Under the pieces are notes generated by a model. It ran no database searches. It was not told the DNA's origin and was given only the letters and a program-made list of their open reading frames with translations. A DNA stretch of 64,000 bases from Harmothoe impar (lineage: Eukaryota; Annelida; Polychaeta; Phyllodocida; Polynoidae). The stretch spans positions 67,572,609-67,636,608 of the forward strand of contig OX381709.1 of NCBI GenBank assembly GCA_947462335.1. Direction: 5' to 3'. Positions 22,559 to 61,414 of this stretch are shown in pieces. Each line of letters starts with the position of its first letter. Positions within the stretch are counted from its first letter, which is position 1. The position numbers and the translations under genes are program-made.

Positions 22559-23003
22559 GTGGCGGGGCGATCTGTAGCACACGCCGCCCTGCCCCGCGTC
22601 CGACCGACACGGCGAAACCAAAAACGGAGATGCCGTCGCTGTTGACGCTCCTATGGACTCGCTTTTCGGCCGAGACGTAAAACGGTGGTTACGCGCTGCC
22701 GGCGCTGACGCCCACAGCCACTTGCTCGCCCACAGCCACCTGCTTTCCCACAGCCACCTGCTCACCAACAGCCACCATCTGGAATTCGATTGCATGTGAC
22801 TTCTAATATATGAATTTGCGGTAGCTTTTTCTGGAGATTGCGATTCTGCTGTCAAAAATGAGAAATAACGTATTGTACTGAAATTACATCACTTATTCGA
22901 CTTTCTAATGACAAATGCGGAATGTGTGAGGCTTGTGGTGGCATGTTAAGTAGCAGAGAGCTGCATAGGAAGTAGCAGACGACATTCACCATATAGTTAA
23001 CCC
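22559..23003 (-). repeat. End segment of the compound minisatellite element
   Basis: GACGCCCACAGCCACTTGCT ... ACCATATAGTTAACCC is an inverted homologue of 36,938-37,340. The shared edge is at GGGTTAAC (22,996-23,003 here). Homology covering both the unique end and the minisatellite implies one repeated element rather than two independent arrays. Confidence 0.8.
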
Positions 23004-23161
23004 TGGGTGGGAAACTTATATCCTGAGCGGCCTGAGGTGTATAGCATGGTCACAACACTCTCCTGCTGACCTGGGCGGGTGGGCCTCGGCTCAATGAGCC
23101 TATAATTACGAGTTCAGCCCCCCCCCCCCCCCACACTCACCCCTCCAGCCTGTGGGTGGCT

Positions 23162-23635
23162 GCAGATGGGTTAAATTTAAAGCGACCTGGCGACCTGGGC
23201 CGTTTTGGAGGCTACTTTCGACCTAATGCAATAATAAAAGTGACCTGGCGACTTTTAGACAAAATTGACAATACTTTAGGGGGTCCAAAAAAAGCGACTT
23301 TGTGACCTGGACCCCTTAATTTTCGGCGACTTTCCGACCTCAGGTGAGGACCCCTCTGCACCCCCCGGCGGGGGGGGGGGGGGGTCTTCACGGCCCTGCA
23401 GATGGGTTAAATTTTAAGCGACCTGGCGACCTGGGCCCTTTTGGAGGCGACTTTCGACCTAATGCAATAATAAAAGTGACCTGGCGACTTTTAGACAAAA
23501 TTGACAATACTTTAGGGGGTCCAAAAAAAGCGACTTTGTGACCTGGACCCCTTAATTTTCGGCGACTTTCCGACCTCAGGTGGGGACCCCTCTGCACCCC
23601 CTGCGGGGGGGGGGGGGGGGGTCTTCACGGCCCTC
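23162..23635. repeat. 236-bp tandem duplication with poly-G
   Basis: Two copies start with GCAGATGGGTTAAAT at 23,162 and 23,398. Each has CGACCTGGCGACCTGGGCC and ends in a long G run (G14-G18). About 97 percent identical by eye. Confidence 0.95.
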
Positions 23636-23825
23636 TCTGACTTCTCCCCGGCCCTTCCTGCCATACCCACGGCCCCCAGTTGTATATATGGGTTCCTACT
23701 CGCCCCCCCCCCCCCCCCAAGTTATTAGTTGGGGGGGGGGGGGGGGCAAGAACAGAGTCATAGTCTTGCCGCTACAAGTACAACAACAAAGTTTGGGGGT
23801 TAATTGGGGGCTGTTCCCCCCCCCT

Positions 23826-23857
<32 letters not shown>

Positions 23858-23890
23858 TCCCCGCCCCTGAAACTTGAAAGAGCCAGGTTT
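23636..23890. repeat. Cluster of long C and G homopolymers
   Basis: C15, G15 and a C run of about 30 (broken only by single T) occur within 180 bp, ending about 400 bp upstream of the mannosidase start codon. These are candidate G-quadruplex or triplex sequences and also places where read length is error-prone. Confidence 0.85.
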
Positions 23891-24055
23891 TGACGTCAGA
23901 ATGGGTCATTTTTAGCTCTATAAAGCGAAATATACTCACGTAAAATGGCAAGAATGCTCGTTCAAAATAAGCAATCTCTTCTAAGCCCCACGCTTAGCCA
24001 CAGTGTAGAGTGGGGCCAGCTTGCAAGGATGCCGCCAGACGCGGTCTGCAGCATC

Positions 24056-24065
24056 ATCACGTGAC
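24056..24065 (+). promoter_or_regulatory. CLEAR-like E-box (ATCACGTGAC)
   Basis: Matches the CLEAR consensus GTCACGTGAC at 9 of 10 positions. TFEB/MITF-family factors bind this motif upstream of vertebrate lysosomal genes. It lies about 205 bp upstream of the signal-peptide ATG of a lysosomal enzyme gene, which makes chance less attractive. Confidence 0.6.
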
Positions 24066-24173
24066 CCCTGCAGCCCGGGCATCCCCGGGGATTTCCTAGA
24101 CTGTATACGTCATTTCTAGGGTCGGCCGATTCTTGCCAGAAACGCTCTCTTTCCTTTCCTCGGCGTCTTCCCT

Positions 24174-24180
24174 GATTGGT
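24174..24180 (-). promoter_or_regulatory. Inverted CCAAT box (GATTGGT)
   Basis: ATTGG lies about 95 bp upstream of the start codon, just before the second E-box. It is a short motif and is supported mainly by its neighbours. Confidence 0.35.
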
Positions 24181-24191
24181 CAGGGAGCTCA

Positions 24192-24201
24192 GTCACGTGG
24201 T
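24192..24201 (+). promoter_or_regulatory. Second CLEAR-like E-box (GTCACGTGGT)
   Basis: Matches the CLEAR consensus at 8 of 10 positions, about 70 bp upstream of the start codon. Two E-boxes in one short promoter resemble lysosomal gene promoters. Confidence 0.55.
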
Positions 24202-24212
24202 GTCGTGACGGG

Positions 24213-24220
24213 CCGGAAGT
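24213..24220 (+). promoter_or_regulatory. ETS-type site (CCGGAAGT)
   Basis: Exact ETS/GABP core, 51 bp upstream of the ATG. Such sites are typical of TATA-less housekeeping promoters; no TATA box is visible nearby. Confidence 0.4.
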
Positions 24221-24225
24221 TTACG

Positions 24226-24237
24226 CCAGATGGCGAG
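24226..24237 (+). promoter_or_regulatory. YY1-like site (CCAGATGGCGAG)
   Basis: Close to the AAGATGGCGGC YY1 consensus, which often sits just downstream of transcription starts. It may therefore lie in the 5' UTR. Confidence 0.4.
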
Positions 24238-24270
24238 TTGAGTTGGTTTCATTTCCAAAAGTCGACCAAT

Positions 24271-53307
<29,037 letters not shown>

Positions 53308-53329
53308 GTAAGTCTCCTTCTCTCACTGT

Positions 53330-53535
53330 TTAACCCTTTCAGGACATCATGCAGCTTTAATAGTATACCCCTTGTCGTTATGATGCATGAGTTATGCGCC
53401 AGTGCTACAATCACACATCATGCCGACCGTATAATATTGATACACTCTCGAAGGGTCAACATGATGCATTCATGCAGCATTTACTCACCAGAGCTGCAAT
53501 CATTCATCATGACGACAAAGGGCAGAGCATAAAAT
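53330..53535. mobile_element. Truncated TTAA-flanked MITE
   Basis: Starts TTAACCCTTTCAGGACATCA 23 bp after the exon 25 donor and shares TCATGATGCATGAATGCAG-type interior with the copies at 57.4 and 59.8 kb. The right terminal repeat is missing. Confidence 0.6.
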
Positions 53536-56500
53536 TTCCTAATTTCCCATAAGATTTCCGTATCGAATTGCAATAACTTCCCGAATCTTACAAAGCTAGC
53601 CAACTTAGGAGATATCCTACTTTTTATTGACCAGGGAGTCTGACAATTTAAAGCACAGGAAACACATCATCGATCTTTTAAATGGTAGATTCAGGTATAT
53701 CAATAAATTGCAGTGCGTTAGTATTCTCTTCAGTCAAAAAGTGTATTTAAAACAAATTTCTTCTCATCTCGTATCTCAAGATCCACATACTTGGATACAC
53801 GTGTGGATATAAATCACCAATCAGTACTAGTTTCCAACAGTGCAAGTCATATGCACTAAAATGAGGCCATAGTCTTCCCACGCTGAGATACCTCTATATA
53901 ACGGTATCAGATCAGGCAGTACCTGTAGAGGGAGGTTGGACCAATAGCCCCCCCCCCTCCCCGCCCCCCAACCTTGCTTCCACATAATAACATATCCGGG
54001 AGGGCGGCACGACCGTCCCAGGGTCATGGCCGTGCACCCTCATATTGATATAAAAGACCCTCTGTGGGGCCCACTCTCTCAGGCACTACCTGACATTAAC
54101 TTTCAATTTCTCTACTTTTAACTCTATTTTGTGAAGCTGCTGGATGTTGAGTAAAAGCTTACTGTGATTTAAGAAAGACAAAAAGCAGACCTGGCTGGTT
54201 TTCTATTAAGGGGAGGTGTGAGTGCGCCACTGCGATGTAATCGGAGTCTTGGATCATCAGATAGGGAGATAGTGTGTAGTTTATGAGCAGTATGTAATGT
54301 GTGGGATGAAACCCCTCTGGGTTATAGTCAGACAGATCTTGGTATCAACTGGACCAGCTTAGTTTATAATGGGTTGGTATGATTTGCCCTGTGTTGCCCT
54401 ACAATTCATAATATCTAGTAGGTTAGTAATTATTCGGTAGAATCCAGAGGTTGTCTCCAGAGGTTGTCTCCATAAATGATAGATGAGATGACTAGAAATC
54501 TAGGGTATACATTTCTTAATAATCCATAATAAGATATTTCCCTTCTCAATAAACTTGCTTATAAATTAGTCCTCTTAATATCGTAATATTTCTTCGTTTC
54601 ATAGGACGGACCGACCAATAAGATGTCTCGGTACATGTTTAAATGGAATTCAAACTGTGAATATAAAGCAGGTGGTCTGTTGTGCGTAGGCATAACATTA
54701 CTGAGCTCTAGAGGCATAGGAAGCAAATTTGTATTGGCACCCAAAGGGTGGCGGGCACCCAACCAACGTTGAGCATCGGTTCATACATGATGTCGCATAT
54801 CGATGCCTCTATATAGGATTTATATGGAAATAAAATGTTTCTGATTGGGAGCCCAGCCCAGCCCCCTCTCCTCGCCCATGCTTTTACATATGTGAGAGAG
54901 GTGAGGTTTTGGAAGTATGTCTATTTTGTTATAGGACATTTTTCTTACGCTACTGGACTCTGATCTGATTCTCGCGAGGTTTCAGTCGGTATCATACACC
55001 CACGCTGCATGATCTGTCAGCTCCAGCGGCCTGCGTGAGTAGAGCCAAGCTCACGTGAGAAGGTACAGGTCCCCACGAAAACCGTGGACTAATAGTGTCC
55101 CGTTATATGGTTACAGTTGCAGTTAGTCCATTATATAATAAACATCAGGCTCTGAGAAGATCAAAACAGGATGTGAGTTTTCTGCGTCCAAAATATAGGA
55201 TTATGGGAATTTTTGATGACACAAGATCTAGGCCCGAGATCAAGGACGACATTTATGCCCCTCTGAGCGTTGATAGTCTAGCTTTATTATAACGGATCCT
55301 TTAATACTGACTTGAATGCAATATGTAATTGTATTGCATCCTGTTAAAAGAAAACATCGGTGAAAAAAGAAGATGTAAATCTCCCTTTTTCCTATGTTTA
55401 GAAATGGCCTATTCAGATGGATAATGAGCACTTTGTAGGAAAATCAACTCAATAAAGCCAGGCTATCATCACTGTTATAACTAGTTGTAATGGTCAAGCT
55501 ACATTCCATTTTAAATGAGTAAGTTTGTTTTTATAAGTGGTATATATGTCGGTACCTGACTGGGGTACATTAGATGATGGGGTTCTAGTAATGTATCTTG
55601 CTGCAGTGAAAGTTAATACTTAAAACACCCTTGACCTCTCTTATATCAAGCGCCCCCTTTACACGACTACAAGTGCTACTACCTGTCCTGAGGGTATGTT
55701 GACGGTGGGCTGCATACATGCGGCCTCAACCTCTCTTGGGGCACTTACAGGGGGACTTTATTATGGGATTACATCTCATTTGTTGCTGTGCAATTATGTA
55801 TGCTCCCAATGTTATTCTTTGAAAAGAAGAATGACTTCCTGTAACATTCAAGCATGAAGTATGTACATGTATATGCTAAAATTAGGTAATGACCGTCATT
55901 GAAGCAGGCACACCTTAAGTATAATTGGGTAAGTGTCCTTAAGTGCTCCTGATTCTTGCCTTGTACTTTATTTTAGGCCAACTTGTGACACATGTCCTTG
56001 TTTGAGACATGTAATTATGCTGATCTAAGTCACACTTTTTCCACATGTCAAAGTGTGCCATATTACCCTTTGTGTCGTGAAGGATGTAAAAAACTACAAA
56101 GTTAATAAGCCCAAACAGATGATAAAATATGAAATGAAGGATAAAAATTGAGTTGTATAACATCGAGGAAGGTAAAGTGGTGGCCTGAATTAGCTTGATT
56201 TGTAAAATAATGTCAAACAGGGCATGGGAAAGGTGAACTAACTTTTATAAATAACTACGTCCCTATGTCAACTGACATCCGTATCCATATCACTACTAAA
56301 ACAAATGTCCTGAGGAGTATTTATTTTGATATGGACATGGTGGATTAAGTGTGTCTCTGGCATTGTATCTCTCTAATAAGAGTCATTGTATGGACAAAGT
56401 CCTCGAAAGTGGGATACATTTGCATTGTTCTTCGCGAGTTAAACCTCAATTGTATCACATGAGACTGAAGGCCAAATGTGATACGAACCAGGGTCAAACG

Positions 56501-57413
56501 AGTGACAAACAATGCAACTGGTTGAGGGAGATTGGTATTTATTACATGCCCTGTCTAAATGCAGAAAGGCAATAAGACTTAGCTTAGCTTCAGCGTTAGA
56601 TAAATGATGTCAGAGGACATGGTGTAAAGATCCACTGTATGTCATGTATGCTTTAACATAGAGATGATATTACGTTTTGTAACAGCATCAAATAAGCTGC
56701 TGAGGTGGGGCGCTGAGCTATATTTTCCACATCTAGTCGTCCCCTTCTTCCTTAACGTTGTCCTGTATTTGGTTCTTATACCTCGCTATATCTCCTCTCA
56801 AGTGGTTGTTATATTGGCATAGATAACCACTCTCGTACAATTTGTCTAGTCGCAAATGACATTGCGATATCCAGATAATTAGTCTCACAATGGAGATGGG
56901 AAGAAAGGGAACACGACAAAAAGGTGTGATGGGCCAAGATGGGGGAACTGGAAAAATAATTTAACTTTCCAAATACATGAATGAATTCAGTAGAGATATA
57001 AATCTCCCTATACGTTGTAATGCGCCCGTGAGGGGCTAGCACATAGACGTATTGACAGGTGTAGTAATATATGCCTTGACATCATGATTTAAGCAGGGCC
57101 CCTCCATTCAGGAATAATCACAGTTATTTGGCTTTAAGCGTGAATTCTTCTCTTACAAAGGGAGCCGAAAAGCCAACGACCCCAAAAAGTGTGGTCTCCA
57201 TACATCTCCGATGGGACGACTAGATATAAAAATCATTAGGGCAGTATTTATGTTATCTTATTTCCCGTGTTTGTCAAAGTGCCTCCCTGTTGTGCTCATC
57301 AAGTGTGGAGTTTTTCGCTGTCCCCCAGACACGCCTACTTTGCATTGAGGCTTTGTATGAGGGCAGTCAATACTGGGAAGGGACAAGTAGGGGAAGGCTA
57401 AAGTATGGCTGCC
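53536..57413. other. Probable intron 25, no gene seen
   Basis: AT-rich, with short ORFs lacking codon bias or domains. A C-run lies near 53,948. I searched by eye for the missing mannosidase C-terminus and did not find it. Confidence 0.45.
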
Positions 57414-57672
57414 TTAACCTCTTAAATGATGCACAACACTTTAATGTGTTATCTGCGTTGTCGTCATAATGCATGAATGCAGCCTGACGAGTCTGCTCGC
57501 CAGGGGCTGCATTTATGCATGATTCTGACCCTTTGGGAGTGAATCAACCCTGTAGGGTCAGCATGATGGATAAATGCAGCCCTAGTGAGTAGACTTGCCA
57601 GGGCTCTTTTTATGCGGTATGGGGGCAAGAAGCATGGCACATCAAACTGCAATGCGGCCCTTAGAGGGTTAA
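57414..57672. mobile_element. 259-bp MITE with TTAA target sites
   Basis: TTAACCTCTTAAATGATGCA at the left and GCGGCCCTTAGAGGGTTAA at the right are imperfect inverted repeats bounded by TTAA. A TTAA target with CCCT-type ends fits non-autonomous piggyBac-like elements. The interior has inverted GCATGAATGCAGCC / GGGCTGCATTTATGC motifs. Confidence 0.75.
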
Positions 57673-59847
57673 AGGAACTGGTGAGCGATAATGGATGAGA
57701 GTAGGAAGTGGCAGTATCAGTTTGTGTGACAAACACGCTGGTGTTGGGTGACTGTTGATATGTCACAAGGTCTTTGATGTGTGTGAATCTTGTCGCCTTG
57801 AGCGGCCTTTATTCAGGTGGACACGCACTGCGGATTCACCCACACTTACATGATGTAGACACCCCTCTCATCTCACTACTGTGAAGGGAAGGACACGGGC
57901 TGAGCAAGTCAGAACATCGTCCTCTCTATCTACTCGATTGGGAATGTTTAAAATGAGGAGGTAAAAGAAGAAGTTAATTATGGATCAGAAATTAATTGGA
58001 TATACATACTCTTCTTATATTAAATCCTGGGATTATTGGTTATATTTTGTCCAAAATAAGTCAGAAAAACCGAGCCACGAACAGTACAATGTACTGGGTT
58101 ATGATGCTGATAGAATGAAAAAGGGCATTGCCTTAGTAGCTATAAAGGAAACTTGGCGATGTACTCTGCTGACAAAACAATATGGCAATTGTCCTGCTGG
58201 CATAATAACCTGTTCATTTACAACACATTGCCTTCTGATGAAGAAACGTGTTCGTGTACAATAGATTAAACCCTCTTATGGAGAAACTTATTCACGTGCA
58301 GAATATTGCCTTCTGATGGATACATTTGGTCACTAGCAAAGCAGGACCGCGTCTGTTCTTTATTTCAGTTCAGTTACATTCACGCCCAATACAATGCCCT
58401 TCTGATAAGGAAACTTGTTCATGTGCAATACATTGTCCTCTGATGAATTATTGATTGTTAGAGGAACTCGTTTATGTTCAAAACATTTCTCTCTGATAAG
58501 ACTCACGTACAACATAGTGCCCTTCTGATAAAGGCACATACCCTGTTGACAGAACAACTTGTCCATGTACCTAAGATCTGGTCAGGTGCAAAATATTGAC
58601 TCACTGACTCCAATTACATGTACGAGTGGAGATTGAAGAGAGGCAGATATATTTTTCCAGTACCAATAGAAGTGGTACACCTTATTGTAAGAAAAGGGTT
58701 ATTGCTTAAGAGTAAATTGTGTATAAAACAGATTGTATCAATTGAAATGTTTCATTTTCACTGGTCTTTTCTTTAGTAAATTGTTGATGCATGAGAACAT
58801 GCATTTCGTGAGGCATAGTGATGTTATTGTCATATATACTGGTTGCCTTTACCGATTGCTTTTTAATGTTGCATTCTTATACAGCTACAGGTAGCATACA
58901 TCCAAGTGTTAAGAGGAAAGGTCCGCCCCTCAGATAAAGCTAGGTGTTTCGATATGTCAATGTTGTAGACTGCCCGTCACGTCAGGACATATTGGGTTTC
59001 GCCTCCCACTGACGGATATATCCGATGGTTCGTCCGAATAAATGAAATATCCGATAAAAAGTCAAAAGACAGCAAACTTTACACGCCATCTCCTGCTGAG
59101 AGATACAAGTTCGCTGAAGGCTAGAGAGACAATTTGATGGATGTTATCTCCCGAGGGATACGATTTTTCTCATGGATTAATTGTGAATATGTCATAGTGA
59201 TTACAAGTTTGGCATTTTAGTGCTCATCATATAACAGATTAATGGTGGACCTCCATAGGGAATGGTTTATAAGTGGAAGTGATATGAAAGTACATTAGGG
59301 CACATTATACAGTACCAGGAACTGTTTTATAAAGGATCGACATATATTGTATGATTATTAGCCCAGGTTGACCCATGCCTCTTTTAATCCATTCAATAAT
59401 ATGTTGCTTCATCGTTATTGCTTCGGGTTTTCACCACGTGGCTTCTACTCTCACCAAAGCTCTCCCACGGAACTATTAAATTTCAGACAGCAAGGCTATC
59501 ATGGAGCATCCATGGAAACAACTTCCGTCCCAAGAATACCCTTTTGCCAGCAATTTCACACTGCAACGCTATCATTGAGCATCCATAAGAGCAACTTCCG
59601 TCCCAAGAATCCACTTTTCTCAGCAGTCAGTTTATGACGTCACAAGATGATGGCACATGCTTTCCCACTAAGTGCGCTGCGTTCCCATGTCATGCTGGCC
59701 TGACGTCACCACGGTAGGGGGTAGTAGTGTGGAGGTTGGATCAGGGGTGTACATATCGGGTGTGGGGGTGATGGAGGATGGGGTGGGGCCCTGACAGCCG
59801 CCTTCACCACATTATTCAGGCAGTGATTACAAACTGCTCTATACGCT
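57673..59847. other. Non-coding stretch with degenerate repeats
   Basis: 58,210-58,570 contains seven to eight diverged units like CCTTCTGATGAAGAAACTTG TTCATGTGCAATAC. Two related segments (AACTTCCGTCCCAAGAAT) lie at about 59,520 and 59,593. No gene seen. Confidence 0.5.
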
Positions 59848-60105
59848 GTAACCCTGTAAGGGCCGCGTAGTGCTTTAATGAACTATGCCCTTTGTTGTCA
59901 TGATGCATGCATGCAGCGCTGATGAGTAACTCACCAGGGCTGCATTTGTGCATCATGCTGAACCTACGGGGTTGATATACTCCCAAAGGGTCGGCATGAT
60001 CTATGAATACAGCCCTGGCGAGTCTACTGACCAGGGCTGCATTCATACTTCATGCTGACAAAGGGCCTGTCACATTAAAGCACTATGTGGCCCTGGCAGG
60101 GTTAA
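59848..60105. mobile_element. Second full-length TTAA-type MITE
   Basis: Left GTAACCCTGTAAGGGCCGCG and right GTGGCCCTGGCAGGGTTAA are inverted repeats extending to CATTAAAGCACTA. The right edge is TTAA and the left GTAA (one change). Interior as in the 57.4-kb copy. Confidence 0.78.
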
Positions 60106-60541
60106 GGAGATGTACATTGTGCCCCCAGGCGGCGGCAGCACACACCACATCCTGCTGTCTGGCTGTACCACACCTTATAACCAGTCCCCTCCCATAATGC
60201 ACCTCAATCAAAAACCCTCTGCGCATGCGTGGATAAGGCGCCATCTAGTGGGAATATAGTAGGCTGTACTCTGGTGTCTTGTCTGGCGTCTAGTCCAGAT
60301 ACTGGGCATAATTTGTATTTCAAGGCATAAATCAATTGTCTTTTGACATTGAGCATCAATTTGATAATGAATACATCTTTTACTCAACGGGGTACTAGTA
60401 CTCATACTTTTACTGGACATACAACTCGTTCTAGTTCATTGGGGATTATTGGGAATTGGGTTTTCATCTAAAAAAAAGCCCGTACAAGTAAATATACCAG
60501 GATATCCTTGCAACATACATTGAGGAGTCCCAAATATATCT

Positions 60542-61414
60542 GGCTGTGTCTCACCAAATCGATACAAGTTGAACCCCTATGACCATAGTACCTCTATCGG
60601 GGATGAAAGTCTTCAAGTTTTTCCCTGAAATCAAGTTTTTTTTCAATCACTTAAAATGTAATCAGGATATTTAATTGAGGCCCATTTAGGATATGTTTGA
60701 TATTTTCTGAATATAAATTCAACCAAAACTTATTTTGTGTGTATAATCATAATGATAAGACGGCAGAATCATCACTCATTCACCCCCAGTGGTCCTACTC
60801 ATACACAGACAGGCTACACCACACTGATCCCAGTGTCAAGTTTTTCTCAGGCAATCTCAAGTTAACTTGAGAAAGCTTGAAGCCCTCTCTCTCCTCTGTA
60901 GTCCTATGTATTTACACTCTTCACATAAGGCTTAGTCACTGAAATAAGGTGATATGCTTGGAGAGTGTATGGACATATTTCTCATTCTCCTCAGCAGGAG
61001 ATGACGTCCATGACTACATGGACAGACTAATCCTTCTTCTCAGCAGGAGATGACATCCAGGAAGGTATAGACATGACAAATCCTGCTGTACAGCACAAGA
61101 TAAGTGTCTATAGATGCATAAACATTTTTGGTGTTCTGTAATGTAGTTAATAGGTATGTTATATCTTCAAGTTTTTTCCGACATAGTCGACTTTCATCCC
61201 TGCTCTATGACCAGGTAGCCATAATAAGTGTAGATAAGAAAAAGAATTGGCGAAGAAGATATGGTTCATTATCTTTTAGGACATGATGAAATAAAGTTTT
61301 TACTTTTCTATGGAGATATGGTCTAAATAAGCCGTTTTCACTTCTGCCGATCATAGAGGTGCGCAGGTCATAGATCATAGAGTTCAACTTGTATCGAATT
61401 GGTGAGACATAGCC
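60542..61414. mobile_element. Inverted-repeat-bounded element, about 870 bp
   Basis: 60,542-60,574 (GGCTGTGTCTCACCAAATCG ...) and 61,382-61,414 are inverted repeats matching at about 31 of 33 positions. An inner pair (GGGGATGAAAGTC at about 60,599 and GACTTTCATCCC at about 61,189) lies between. No coding region. Probably a foldback or MITE-type element whose outer limits I cannot fix. Confidence 0.55.

Noticed and set aside
24133..24270. Upstream in-frame ATG extending mannosidase by 46 codons
   Set aside because: It would place the hydrophobic signal peptide internally, and the extension crosses the promoter-like motifs.
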